Both the position numbers and the translations under genes were made by a program. Positions 1 to 8,547 of a stretch of 64,000 nt of DNA are shown one piece after another. This stretch comes from Allopontixanthobacter sp041741895 (GTDB lineage Bacteria; Pseudomonadota; Alphaproteobacteria; Sphingomonadales; Sphingomonadaceae), in the NCBI GenBank assembly GCA_041741895.1, contig JBGSJO010000118.1, positions 10,935-74,934 on the forward strand. Reading direction: 5' to 3'. The stretch's first letter is position 1, and every line of letters starts with the position of its first letter. The notes under the pieces are model-generated. The model had not been told where the DNA came from and ran no database searches. It saw only the letters and a program-made list of their open reading frames with translations.

Positions 1-1320
1 CATCGTCGGGTGGATCGCCATGGTCGCATCGAAATCGGCTTTGGTCAGCCCGGCCTTTACCGCCACGGCGGCTCCCTGCATGATTTCAGCCGATTCTGGC
101 CCGATCATGTGGATGCCCACGATCCTGCCGGTCTCCGCATCGCAGATCATCTTGTACAGGCCGCGTTCGTTCCGGCCCGCGACGACATTTTTCATCGGCC
201 GAAAATCCGATTGATAGACCTTGATTGACCCCAGCTTGTTACGCGCCTCGCTCTCGGTCATGCCAACCGCGGCGATCGGTGGATGGCTGAACACCGCGCT
301 GGGGATGCAATCGTAATCGACCGTCTTGGGATCGTTGTTGAACACGGTATCGGCGAATGCCTGCCCTTCACGAATGGCGACCGGTGTAAGCTGGACGCGG
401 TTGGTCACATCGCCCACCGCATAGATATAATCGACATTGGTTTTCGAATATTCATCGACCACGATCTCGCCCTTCCTGCCCGTTTCGACACCGACCGCAT
501 CCAGCCCCAGCCCCTCGACATTCGGGTCGCGCCCGGTGGCAAACATGACCAGATCCACCACCTTATCATCGCAGCCCTCGAATTTGACCAGCAAGGTGCC
601 GTCCTCTTGCTTCTCGATCGATTGGAAACTGGTGTGAAATTTGAAATCGATGCCCTTGGTCAGGCTGATTTGCAGCAGCCGGTCCCGCAAGCTTTCGTCA
701 TAGCTGCGCAGCAGGACATCCGACCGATTGACGATGCAGACCTTGCTACCGAATTCGTTGAAAATTCCGGCAAATTCATTGGCAATGTAACCGCCGCCCG
801 CGATGATCACCCGCTTCGGCAATGCATCGAGATGAAACGCCTCGTTGGAGGTGATGGCGTGTTCGCTGCCCGGAAAATCGAGCAGCGCAGGCCGCGCACC
901 TGTGGAGATCAGGATATATCTGGCGGTAACTACCTTGCCGCTGGCCAGCGTGATTTCATGGTCACCCGTGATCTCGGCCCGCTCGTGGAAAATCTCGACG
1001 TCGTGGTTTTCGAGTGTTTCGGTATATAGCCCGCTCAGCCGGGCGACATCTTTCAGCACATGATCGCGCAGGCGCACCCAGTCGAAACTGGTTTCGCCAA
1101 TGTCCCAGCCAAAGTTTCTGGCATCGACCAGATCTTCCGCAAAATGCGCGCCATAGACCAGCATCTTCTTGGGCACGCAGCCGCGAATGACGCAGGTTCC
1201 CCCGACCTGATGTTCCTCCGCCACCGCCACCTTTGCACCATGCGCAGCGGCCACGCGCGAAGCCCGCACACCGCCGGAACCGGCACCGATGGTGAAGAGG
1301 TCGTAATCGTAATCGGGCAT
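1..1320 (-). CDS. gor: Glutathione-disulfide reductase, C-terminus cut by window edge
   Basis: FAD flavoenzyme that reduces oxidised glutathione with NADPH in the cytosol. The protein starts MPDYDYDLFTIGAGSGGVRA with the N-terminal Rossmann FAD motif GAGSGG, then the redox-active disulfide motif GGTCVIRGCVPKK about 40 residues in. A second nucleotide-binding motif (IAGGGYIANEFAG) follows, and then the FAD-contact motif YAVGDVTN. The CVIRGCVPKK form with adjacent Lys-Lys is typical of glutathione reductase rather than lipoamide dehydrogenase. The start is the ATG at 1318-1320. About 440 codons are visible; the dimerisation domain with the catalytic His lies partly outside the window. The gene is followed upstream by a palindromic repeat and then pgi on the same strand. 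Confidence 0.93.
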   Translation of the reverse strand, partial: MPDYDYDLFTIGAGSGGVRASRVAAAHGAKVAVAEEHQVGGTCVIRGCVPKKMLVYGAHFAEDLVDARNFGWDIGETSFDWVRLRDHVLKDVARLSGLYTETLENHDVEIFHERAEITGDHEITLASGKVVTARYILISTGARPALLDFPGSEHAITSNEAFHLDALPKRVIIAGGGYIANEFAGIFNEFGSKVCIVNRSDVLLRSYDESLRDRLLQISLTKGIDFKFHTSFQSIEKQEDGTLLVKFEGCDDKVVDLVMFATGRDPNVEGLGLDAVGVETGRKGEIVVDEYSKTNVDYIYAVGDVTNRVQLTPVAIREGQAFADTVFNNDPKTVDYDCIPSAVFSHPPIAAVGMTESEARNKLGSIKVYQSDFRPMKNVVAGRNERGLYKMICDAETGRIVGIHMIGPESAEIMQGAAVAVKAGLTKADFDATMAIHPTM

Positions 1321-1341
1321 TGAGCTACCTTCCAAATTTTG

Positions 1342-1422
1342 CGTCACCCCAGCGAAAGCTGGGGTCGGTTCGATCCATGTCGGACCTCGCGTCGAGCGAT
1401 CCCGGCTTTCCCCGGGATGACG
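1342..1422. repeat. 81-bp nested palindromic repeat, copy 1
   Basis: The element begins CGTCACCCCAGCGAAAGCTG and ends in the near inverse complement GGGATGACG, so it has inverted ends of about 25 bp. Each end is itself a small palindrome (CCCAGC-GAAA-GCTGGG type). A second copy of exactly the same length lies at 5582-5662. The middle is less conserved but shares gacct.gcg and agcgatccc blocks. It lies between pgi and gor, both on the minus strand. The element resembles REP or small MITE-like repeats common in sphingomonad genomes. Confidence 0.8.
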
Positions 1423-1428
1423 GCAGAG

Positions 1429-2952
1429 CTAAAGTCCCGCCGCAGCCAACAGAGCTTCGGTGCTGGCATCGAATTTGTTACCACCGGCTTCGATCTTCTT
1501 CGCGATTGCCTTGCCCAGTTCAACGCCGAACTGGTCGAACGGGTTGATCCCCATCAGCACGGCATTGGCAAATGTGCGGTGTTCGTGGAATGCGATCAGC
1601 GCGCCCAGTGTCGCGGCGTCGAGATCGTCGCACAGGAAGGTGGCGCTGGGCCGGTCACCGGCGAAACTGCGCGCCGGATCCTCGCTCGCCTGCCCGGCCA
1701 TCAGCGCTGCGCCCTGGGCGAAGCAGTTGGTCAGTAGGATACGGTGATGCGCCGGGTCCAGATCATCCCCCGGGGCAATGCTGGCGATGAAATCGACCGG
1801 GATCAGATGTGTGCCCTGGTGCAGTAATTGGAAAACCGCGTGCTGGGCATCGGTCCCCACCCCGCCCCAGGTGATCGGCGCGGTCGGGCGGGTTACAGGT
1901 TCGCCTTCCGCCGTTACCGACTTGCCATTGCTCTCCATTTCCAACTGCTGAAGATAGTCGGGGAACAGACCCAGCCGCTCGTCATAGGCGAACACGGCGC
2001 GGGTCTGGCACCCACGGAGCTGGGTGTAATATTGATCAGCAAAGGCCGCGCGCAGCGGCAGATTGGCCGCGCCATCGGTGTCGCGGAAATGCCGGTCCAC
2101 TGCTGCCGCACCTGCCAGCATCTGCGCGAAATCGTCCCAGCCCACGGAAACCGCCACCGGAAATCCGATCGAGGACCACAGCGAGTACCGCCCACCGACA
2201 GTTTCGGAGAATGGCAAAACACGCGTTTCATCTACGCCCCATTGGACCGCTGCATCGGGATTGGCGGTCAACGCCACCACCCGCCCCCCCGGATCGGACA
2301 CGCCGTTATCACGCAGCCATTTCAGCGCGCTTTCCGCATTGACCATGGTTTCGATGGTGGTGAATGTCTTGGATGCCACCGCGATCATGGTGGCGGCTGG
2401 ATCACATGCGGCAAAGGCGGCCTCCAGCGCGACCCCGTCGATGTTGGAAACGATATGCACATCGACCAGCGCCAGATCGCGCGACAGCGCGTCCACCGCC
2501 AGCGCGGGGCCAAGCGCAGATCCGCCGATACCGATGTGGATCAGGTGCTTGACCTGCCCCAGCGCGCCTTCATGGATCGCCTCGACCAGCATTTTCATCC
2601 GCAGGTGCAGCGCCTGTGCTTCTTCGACCGAGGCTTCGTTCCCGATCCCGCGCTGCGCGGTATGTTCGGCGGCGCGGTTTTCGGTGTTGTTGATCTTTGC
2701 GCCCGCGAACAATTCTTCGCGTTTGGCGTCAAACCCGGCGGCGGCGGCCAATTCCTCGAACTGGCTAAGCAATTGGGCATCGAGATGCGTTTTCGACCAG
2801 TCGCATAGCATCCCGCCCCTATCCAGATCCTCGCCCCATTCGAGGCGTCCGGACAGCAATTCCAGCCGATCACCGGCGGAAAACAGCTCGGTCAGGGTTC
2901 GGCGCGGGCTCGCCTCCAGATTGGCCCACACCGCGGCAACTGCATCATTCAC
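1429..2952 (-). CDS. pgi: Glucose-6-phosphate isomerase
   Basis: Interconverts glucose 6-phosphate and fructose 6-phosphate in the cytosol. The 507-residue protein has the SIS-type phosphosugar fold and the family signatures: HIGIGGSALGP in the first sugar-binding domain, SKTFTTIET for phosphate binding, the GGRYSLWSSIG block containing catalytic-region residues, and the C-terminal NPFDQFGVELGK signature with the active-site Lys. The start is taken at the GTG at 2950-2952 because GGAAAGG lies about 7 bases upstream; the frame stays open further upstream but has no better start. Transcribed divergently from lepB. Confidence 0.95.
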   Translation of the reverse strand: MNDAVAAVWANLEASPRRTLTELFSAGDRLELLSGRLEWGEDLDRGGMLCDWSKTHLDAQLLSQFEELAAAAGFDAKREELFAGAKINNTENRAAEHTAQRGIGNEASVEEAQALHLRMKMLVEAIHEGALGQVKHLIHIGIGGSALGPALAVDALSRDLALVDVHIVSNIDGVALEAAFAACDPAATMIAVASKTFTTIETMVNAESALKWLRDNGVSDPGGRVVALTANPDAAVQWGVDETRVLPFSETVGGRYSLWSSIGFPVAVSVGWDDFAQMLAGAAAVDRHFRDTDGAANLPLRAAFADQYYTQLRGCQTRAVFAYDERLGLFPDYLQQLEMESNGKSVTAEGEPVTRPTAPITWGGVGTDAQHAVFQLLHQGTHLIPVDFIASIAPGDDLDPAHHRILLTNCFAQGAALMAGQASEDPARSFAGDRPSATFLCDDLDAATLGALIAFHEHRTFANAVLMGINPFDQFGVELGKAIAKKIEAGGNKFDASTEALLAAAGL

Positions 2953-3125
2953 ATGAAAATCCTTTCCTAGGCCTGCCCCACGCGGGTAGGGACTGCGGCG
3001 ATGATTTGGAACCCTCCACACCCGCCCGTATACGAATTCCGCGCTGTCTTTGGGACTCGCGCATCGAATATCGCCCGAAACGATGCCCTTCGGGGCTATA
3101 CTGCCCTGAAGGCCGAGAAAGAATC

Positions 3126-3962
3126 ATGACCGACGCAGCCCCTGCCAGCCAGGCAGCGAATCAGACGCAGGTCCAGCCGGAAGGCAAGCAAGAAGCCGCC
3201 AAGGGCGAGGGTAATTTTTTCGTCTTCCTGCTGAAGCTGGTGCTGATCGTGGTGATCTTCCGCAGTTTCATCTTCTCGCCTTTCAACATTCCCAGCGAGA
3301 GCATGATGCCAGGACTGGTCAATGGTGACCAGCTGCTCGCCGCGAAATGGCCCTATGGCTACAGCAAGAATTCGTTCCCGCTGCTGCCGGGGCGCATCTT
3401 TGCAGCGGGGCCGGAACGCGGCGATGTGGTGATTTTCAAACATCCGATCGACGGCAGCGATTACATCAAGCGCGCCATCGGTCTGCCGGGTGATACGGTG
3501 GCGATGCGTGATGGCCAGATCATCCTGAACGGGGAGCCAGTGCCTAAGGTGCGGATCGCGGATTTCATCATTCCGCAATCGCCCAACACGCAATGTCACG
3601 CTTTCTCCGAAGCAATTTCCCTGCCCGGCGGCCAGCCCGCCTGCGGATATCTGCAATACCGCGAAACGCTGCCCAATGGCGTGTCCTATAATGTGCTCGA
3701 TTTCGGGGCTTTCCCGCAAGACAATTTCGGACCCATCGTGGTGCCCGAAGGCACGTTCTTCGCAATGGGCGACAATCGCGATAATTCGCAGGACAGCCGC
3801 TTTGCCGCAGAACCTGCGGGCGGTGTCGGGATCGTGCCGGAAGCAAATCTGGTCGCCCGTGCCAGCGTAATGATGTGGTCCACCGATGGCAGCGCGCAGT
3901 GGTTGCTGCCATGGACATGGTTCACCGCCGCGCGCGCCGAACGCATCGGGAATGGGCTATGA
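3126..3962 (+). CDS. lepB: Signal peptidase I
   Basis: Membrane serine protease that removes signal peptides from secreted proteins at the outer face of the inner membrane. The 278-residue protein has a single hydrophobic segment (about residues 33-55) followed by the catalytic Ser motif PSESMMPGLVNGD, the catalytic Lys in YIKRAIGLPGD, and the family box MGDNRDNSQDSR. A Shine-Dalgarno-like GAGAAAG precedes the ATG at 3126; the open frame upstream looks non-coding. Its stop overlaps the rnc start as ATGA, forming the lepB-rnc-era operon usual in alphaproteobacteria. The insert between the Lys and GDNR boxes contains two Cys residues, as in the Gram-negative periplasmic cap domain. Confidence 0.95.
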   Translation: MTDAAPASQAANQTQVQPEGKQEAAKGEGNFFVFLLKLVLIVVIFRSFIFSPFNIPSESMMPGLVNGDQLLAAKWPYGYSKNSFPLLPGRIFAAGPERGDVVIFKHPIDGSDYIKRAIGLPGDTVAMRDGQIILNGEPVPKVRIADFIIPQSPNTQCHAFSEAISLPGGQPACGYLQYRETLPNGVSYNVLDFGAFPQDNFGPIVVPEGTFFAMGDNRDNSQDSRFAAEPAGGVGIVPEANLVARASVMMWSTDGSAQWLLPWTWFTAARAERIGNGL

Positions 3963-4630
3963 CGGAATTGACCGGACAAGCGCGCGAGTGGCTGCTGGCC
4001 AATGGATTTGCGGTTAGGGACGAGGATTTGTGGCACGAGGCGCTGACGCATGGCAGCACCGGCAACGCGCGTGATTACCAGCGGCTTGAATTCCTCGGCG
4101 ACCGCGTGCTGGGCCTGACGATCGCAGCGCTGCTGTATGACCGCAGTCAGGGGGCCGAAGGGGCGCTGGCACAGCGACTGAATGCCCTGGTCAGCCGGTC
4201 AACCTGCGCAGCGATCGCGCGTGAAATCGGCGCAGCGGACCATCTCAATCTGGGCAAGCAGGCCCGCGATGATGGCGCGGCAAACAGCGACAATATTCTG
4301 GGTGACGTGATGGAAGCCCTGCTGGGTGCCAATTTCGTGGAGGCGGGGTATGACGCCTCCAGCAATCTTATCCAGACCATCTGGCATTCACGGATTACCG
4401 GCGGCGCGGGCAATTCGAAACACCCGAAAAGCGCGTTGCAGGAATGGGCGGCGGGCAACCGGCGCAAGGGGCCGGAATATGAGATCATCGACCGGTCCGG
4501 GCCTGACCACATGGCCGAATTCACAGTCCGTGTAAGTGTAAAGAATGTCGGCGAGGCAGATGCCACGGCAAGCAGCAAACAAGAGGCGGAGACCGAAGCG
4601 GCCCGGCTATTCATGGAGCGATTTGGATGA
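3959..4630 (+). CDS. rnc: Ribonuclease III
   Basis: Double-strand-specific endoribonuclease that processes rRNA precursors and regulatory duplex RNAs. The 223-residue protein has the RNase III signature RLEFLGDRVLGL near residues 38-49, the second acidic cluster GDVMEALLGA, and a C-terminal double-stranded RNA-binding domain (from about residue 150, including HPKSALQEWA and the KQEAETEAARLF helix). The ATG at 3959 overlaps the lepB stop by four bases, and its own stop overlaps the era start, so the three genes are probably translationally coupled. Confidence 0.96.
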   Translation: MTELTGQAREWLLANGFAVRDEDLWHEALTHGSTGNARDYQRLEFLGDRVLGLTIAALLYDRSQGAEGALAQRLNALVSRSTCAAIAREIGAADHLNLGKQARDDGAANSDNILGDVMEALLGANFVEAGYDASSNLIQTIWHSRITGGAGNSKHPKSALQEWAAGNRRKGPEYEIIDRSGPDHMAEFTVRVSVKNVGEADATASSKQEAETEAARLFMERFG

Positions 4631-5541
4631 GTAACGAAGCACCGAGATCCGTGCCCAAATGCGGCGTTGTTGCCGTAATCGGCGCGCCGAACGCGGGTAA
4701 ATCGACTCTGGTGAACCAGCTCGTCGGCCAGAAAGTCGCGATCACCAGTGCCAAGGCACAGACCACCCGTGCGCGGCTGATGGGCGTGGCCCTGGCCGAT
4801 GAAACGCAAATCATTCTGGTCGACACGCCGGGCATCTTCGCCCCCAAACGCCGGCTCGACCGCGCGATGGTCAGCGCGGCATGGGAAGGCGCAAGCGAGG
4901 CTGATGCGATCTTGCTGGTGGTTGATCCGCTGAAAAAGCGGCGGCACGAACTGGAACCCCTGCTGGAAACACTGGCGAAACGTCCGGAACGCAAATTGCT
5001 GGCGCTCAACAAAGTTGACAAGGCAGCGAAAGAACCGCTGCTGGAACTGGCGCAGGAAATGACCGGCAAGGTCGCGTTCGACGAAGTCTTCTTTATCTCG
5101 GCCTATACCGGGGACGGGGTGCCTGAATTGAAAGCTCATCTGGCGAGACTGATGCCCGAGAGCCCATGGCATTATCCGGAAGATCAGGTTTCGGACGCCA
5201 GCGAACGCCTGATGGCTGCCGAAATAACCCGCGAACAACTGTATAAACAGCTGCATGACGAACTGCCCTATGACAGCGCGGTACGGCCTGAAAGCTATAC
5301 GGTGCGGAAAGATGGCAGCGTCGAAGTTCGCCAGAAGATCGTGATCGGGCGCGAGAGCCAGAAATCCATCGTACTCGGCAAAGGCGGCTCGATGATCAAG
5401 AGCATCGGCGAAGCGGCACGGGAGGAATTGTCAAAGATACTTGGCGTGAAAGTCCATCTGTTCCTGCACGTCAAGGTCGACGAAAAATGGGCCGACGACA
5501 AGGAAATCTACGAGGAAATCGGGCTCGATTGGGGGCGGTGA
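4627..5541 (+). CDS. era: GTPase Era
   Basis: GTP-binding protein that binds the 3' end of 16S rRNA and assists 30S subunit assembly. The 304-residue protein shows G1 GAPNAGKST, G2 TTRAR, G3 DTPGIF, G4 NKVD and G5 ISAYTG motifs in order. A C-terminal KH RNA-binding domain follows, with the family block IVIGRESQKSIVLGKGGSM. Starts at an ATGA overlap with the rnc stop. The downstream region carries the second palindromic repeat rather than an obvious separate terminator. Confidence 0.97.
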   Translation: MSNEAPRSVPKCGVVAVIGAPNAGKSTLVNQLVGQKVAITSAKAQTTRARLMGVALADETQIILVDTPGIFAPKRRLDRAMVSAAWEGASEADAILLVVDPLKKRRHELEPLLETLAKRPERKLLALNKVDKAAKEPLLELAQEMTGKVAFDEVFFISAYTGDGVPELKAHLARLMPESPWHYPEDQVSDASERLMAAEITREQLYKQLHDELPYDSAVRPESYTVRKDGSVEVRQKIVIGRESQKSIVLGKGGSMIKSIGEAAREELSKILGVKVHLFLHVKVDEKWADDKEIYEEIGLDWGR

Positions 5542-5581
5542 TGCCGGGCCCGCATGTGGAGCCGGACGCCGCCGCCTGGAC

Positions 5582-5662
5582 CGTCACCCCAGCGAAAGTT
5601 GGGGTCGTTCACGGCAAGGTACGACCTAGCGCACAGCGATCCCAGCTTTCGCTGGGATGACG
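5582..5662. repeat. 81-bp nested palindromic repeat, copy 2
   Basis: Same length and layout as the copy at 1342-1422: starts CGTCACCCCAGCGAAAGTTG and ends CGCTGGGATGACG. It lies between the convergent era (plus) and topA-associated (minus) genes. Here the right-hand palindrome is more perfect (CCCAGC-TTTC-GCTGGG). Its position after era suggests the hairpins may also help end or stabilise transcripts; that is inference. Confidence 0.8.
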
Positions 5663-5692
5663 AAAAAATGTGCGCATTGCACCGCGCCTCAC

Positions 5693-5875
5693 TCACCGCT
5701 TCTTCGCGATTGCCACCTTGTTCTTCTTGGCAAAATCTCTGGTTGATTCTTCGCTTCGCCCAAGGGCCTTGGCAATGGCCTTGATGCCGTGGCCCTTGCC
5801 GGCGAGGAGGCGGAGTTTTCCGGCTTCCTCCGCGTTCCAGGGTTGTTTGTGGCGTTCGAAATGTTCCTTCGCCAC
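5693..5875 (-). CDS. Small HTH-like basic protein, coupled to topA
   Basis: Predicted 60-residue Lys-rich protein that I cannot name. The middle part (about residues 13-50), with the phrases WNAEEAGKLRLLAGKG and IKAIAKALGRSEESTR, reads like a homeodomain-like or SANT/Myb-type helix-turn-helix: an acidic helix, a loop, then a recognition-like helix after ALGRSEE. The start is a GTG that shares one base with the topA stop (TAGTG), so translation is probably coupled to topoisomerase I. A DNA-binding role is inferred from the fold-like pattern only. Confidence 0.65.
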   Translation of the reverse strand: MAKEHFERHKQPWNAEEAGKLRLLAGKGHGIKAIAKALGRSEESTRDFAKKNKVAIAKKR

Positions 5876-8439
5876 TATTCGGCAGCTTTCTTCGGTGGTG
5901 CCTTCTTCTTCGCTGCTAGTTTTTTTGATGCCGGCTTTTTCTTCGGAGCTGCCTTCTTCTTCGCCGGTGCCTTTCGCCCCTTTTTCTTCGGCGGCCCCTT
6001 GGCGATGCGGGCGTCGATCAGGGTGATTGCCTGTTCGTCGTTAATATCTTCGGGTTTGATATCCTTGGGGATGGTCGCGTTGTTGGTGCCGTCGGTGACA
6101 TAGGGGCCGTAACGCCCCGGCATCACCTTCATTTCGGCGTCGCTGGTCGGATGCTTGCCCAGCACCTTGATCGGTTCCGCCGCGGCCCGCGTGCCGCCCT
6201 TGCGGTTTGCCGCTTCTGCCAGCAGCGTGACCGCCGCATTCATGCCGGTATCGAACACATCACGAGTGCCGGTCAGCTTGGCATATTTGCCATCGTGTCG
6301 TAGGTACGGGCCATAACGGCCTATGTTTGCTTCGATTTCCTTGCCAGTCTCGGGATGTGTCCCGACAATGCGCGGCAGATCAAGCAGCTTCAGTGCCCAT
6401 TCCAGGTCGAAATCGTCAAGGTCCTTGGGGATCGAGGCACGCTTGGCGTCCTTGCCCTCGCCAAGCTGGATATAGGCACCGAAGCGGCCCGTCTTTCGCT
6501 CGATGGGCAAGCCGGTGACGGGATCGTTGCCCATCGACTCGTCTTCGCCGCCCTCATCCGTCTCGCCGCCCGGCTGGGCAAAGCGGCGGGTGAATTTGCA
6601 TTCGGGGTAATTCGAACACGCGATGAAGGCGCCGAATTTGCCGCCGCGCAGGGCCAGCCGCCCTTCACCGCATTTGGGGCACAGGCGCGGATCGCCGCCA
6701 TCTTCCTTCGCGGGGAACAGGTAATCAGACAGGAATTCGTCCAGTTTCTCGGAAACTTCGGACGGTTTGAATTCCATTACTTCGTCGGATTTCGGTTTGA
6801 AATCCTTCCAGAAATTGGCGAGAACCGCCTTGTATTCAGCCTTTCCATCGGACACGACATCTAGCTCGTCCTCCATCCCGGCGGTGAAATCATAGGCCAC
6901 GTAGCGATCGAAAAACCGTTCGAGAAATGCTGTCAGCAATCGCCCACTTTCCTCAGCAAAGAAACGGTTTTTCTCCATCCGCACATAGTCGCGGTCACGC
7001 AGGGTCTGGATGGTCGAGGCGTAGGTGGACGGACGGCCGATGCCCAGTTCCTCCAGCCGTTTGACCAGGCTGGCTTCGGAAAAACGCGGCGGCGGCTGGG
7101 TGAAATGCTGGTTGGCGGCGACCGATTTCTTCATCGGGCTATCACCCTTGTGCATCACCGGTAGCAGGCCGGATTCGTCATCCGCCGTATCGTCGAAACT
7201 TTCTTCGTAAACCGCCAGGAAGCCGGGGAATTTCACCACTTGCCCGGTGGCGCGCAATTCGTGCCTGCCGGTCGGATCCCGCAGGGTGACCGTAGTCCGC
7301 TCGAGACTGGCGGAGGCCATCTGGCTGGCCATCGCCCGCTTGAAAATCAGCGAATACAGCTTCGCCTCATCACCCGAACCGGCCCTGTCCTGGGTAAAGC
7401 TGGTGGGCCGGATTGCCTCATGCGCTTCCTGGGCATTCTTCGCCTTGGTGGCGTAATGACGAGGCTTTTCCGGCAGATAATGGCCGTTGTAGCGGTTCGA
7501 AATCGCCACCCGCGCGGCAGAAATGGCGCTGTGATCCATCTGCACGCCGTCCGTCCGCATATAGGTAATCGCGCCGGCCTCGTACAGATTTTGCGCCAGA
7601 CGCATGGTGTGGCTGGCGGAATAGCCGAGCTTGCGGCTCGCCTCCTGCTGCAATGTCGAGGTGGTGAACGGCGGCGAAGGATGCCTTTTCTGCGGCTTGG
7701 TTTCGACCTCCTCGATAGTGAAGCGGCCGTTTTCGACGGCGGCCTTTGCCGCCATCGCACTGCCTTCGTTGCCCAGGGTCAGTTTGTCGAGCTTCTGGCC
7801 GTCGAACTTGACCAGGCGGGCGTCGAATTCAGTCCCGTCCTGCTCCATCCGGGCGACTACAGACCAATATTCCTGAGCCCGGAACGCTTCGATCTCACGT
7901 TCACGGTCAACGATGATCCGCAGCGCAACGGATTGCACCCGGCCCGCGCTTTTCGCGCCAGGCAGCTTGCGCCACAGCACGGGGGACAGTGTAAAGCCGA
8001 ACAAATAATCCAGCGCGCGGCGCGCCAGATAGGCGTCGATCAGATCGGTATCGAGCCCGCGCGGCCTCGTCATCGCTTCGGTCACCGCGGCCTTGGTGAT
8101 CGCGTTGAAAGTGACCCGGTCAACCACCTTGGGCAGCGCCTTGCGCTTGGCCAGCAGTTCCTGGACATGCCACGAAATCGCTTCGCCTTCCCGGTCAGGG
8201 TCGGTCGCAAGGATCAGGCGGTCGGCCTTCTTCGCCGCATCGGTGATTTCCTTCATGCGGGATGTCTTGTCGCGGTAGACCTCCCAATCCATCGCGAAAT
8301 CCTCGTCCGGCCGCACGCTGCCGTCCTTTGGAGGCAGGTCGCGGACATGGCCGTAGGAAGCGAGAACCTTGAAGTCCTTGCCGAGGTATTTCTCGATGGT
8401 CTTCGCCTTGGCAGGCGATTCGACGATAACTAGCTGCAT
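5875..8439 (-). CDS. topA: DNA topoisomerase I
   Basis: Type IA topoisomerase that relaxes negative supercoils through a single-strand break. The 854-residue protein begins with a Toprim domain (VIVESPAKAKTIEKYLG; acidic DPDREGE). The catalytic Tyr is in AGAITYMRTDGVQ. A C-terminal zinc-ribbon with CPKCGEG and ACSNYPEC follows, then repeats of the topoisomerase C-terminal type (GRYGPYL, GRFGAYIQ, GRYGPYV). The extreme C-terminus is a Lys/Ala/Pro-rich tail. The start is the ATG at 8437-8439; the longer open frame upstream is not family-like. It lies downstream of dprA on the same strand and is followed by the coupled small gene at 5693. Confidence 0.95.
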   Translation of the reverse strand: MQLVIVESPAKAKTIEKYLGKDFKVLASYGHVRDLPPKDGSVRPDEDFAMDWEVYRDKTSRMKEITDAAKKADRLILATDPDREGEAISWHVQELLAKRKALPKVVDRVTFNAITKAAVTEAMTRPRGLDTDLIDAYLARRALDYLFGFTLSPVLWRKLPGAKSAGRVQSVALRIIVDREREIEAFRAQEYWSVVARMEQDGTEFDARLVKFDGQKLDKLTLGNEGSAMAAKAAVENGRFTIEEVETKPQKRHPSPPFTTSTLQQEASRKLGYSASHTMRLAQNLYEAGAITYMRTDGVQMDHSAISAARVAISNRYNGHYLPEKPRHYATKAKNAQEAHEAIRPTSFTQDRAGSGDEAKLYSLIFKRAMASQMASASLERTTVTLRDPTGRHELRATGQVVKFPGFLAVYEESFDDTADDESGLLPVMHKGDSPMKKSVAANQHFTQPPPRFSEASLVKRLEELGIGRPSTYASTIQTLRDRDYVRMEKNRFFAEESGRLLTAFLERFFDRYVAYDFTAGMEDELDVVSDGKAEYKAVLANFWKDFKPKSDEVMEFKPSEVSEKLDEFLSDYLFPAKEDGGDPRLCPKCGEGRLALRGGKFGAFIACSNYPECKFTRRFAQPGGETDEGGEDESMGNDPVTGLPIERKTGRFGAYIQLGEGKDAKRASIPKDLDDFDLEWALKLLDLPRIVGTHPETGKEIEANIGRYGPYLRHDGKYAKLTGTRDVFDTGMNAAVTLLAEAANRKGGTRAAAEPIKVLGKHPTSDAEMKVMPGRYGPYVTDGTNNATIPKDIKPEDINDEQAITLIDARIAKGPPKKKGRKAPAKKKAAPKKKPASKKLAAKKKAPPKKAAE

Positions 8440-8547
8440 GGAAGTTCGGAAAATCCTTACGTGTACGTGTACGCGAGGGTGACGCCGTAGATCGTGGTTC
8501 GTCAAGTGGCTAGGGGCTGGGTCGATTCAAACCGAAGGCGGCGGTAT

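Noticed and set aside
1431..1439. Extra LOV-HTH sites: CTAAAGTCC at 1431 and near 42001
   Set aside because: Both coincide with gene 3' ends without a promoter pattern; occurrence about as often as chance would give for nine bases in 64 kb.
1320..1547. Short ORFs over the repeats with QRKLGS and DPGFP peptides (also near 5508-5784)
   Set aside because: They are translations of the palindromic repeats; the peptides recur because the DNA recurs.
7240..8433. Long open frame of 397 codons antisense to topA
   Set aside because: High-GC shadow of a clear gene; no recognisable protein motifs. The same applies to other long antisense frames such as 1828-2808, 16575-17768 and 47914-49119.
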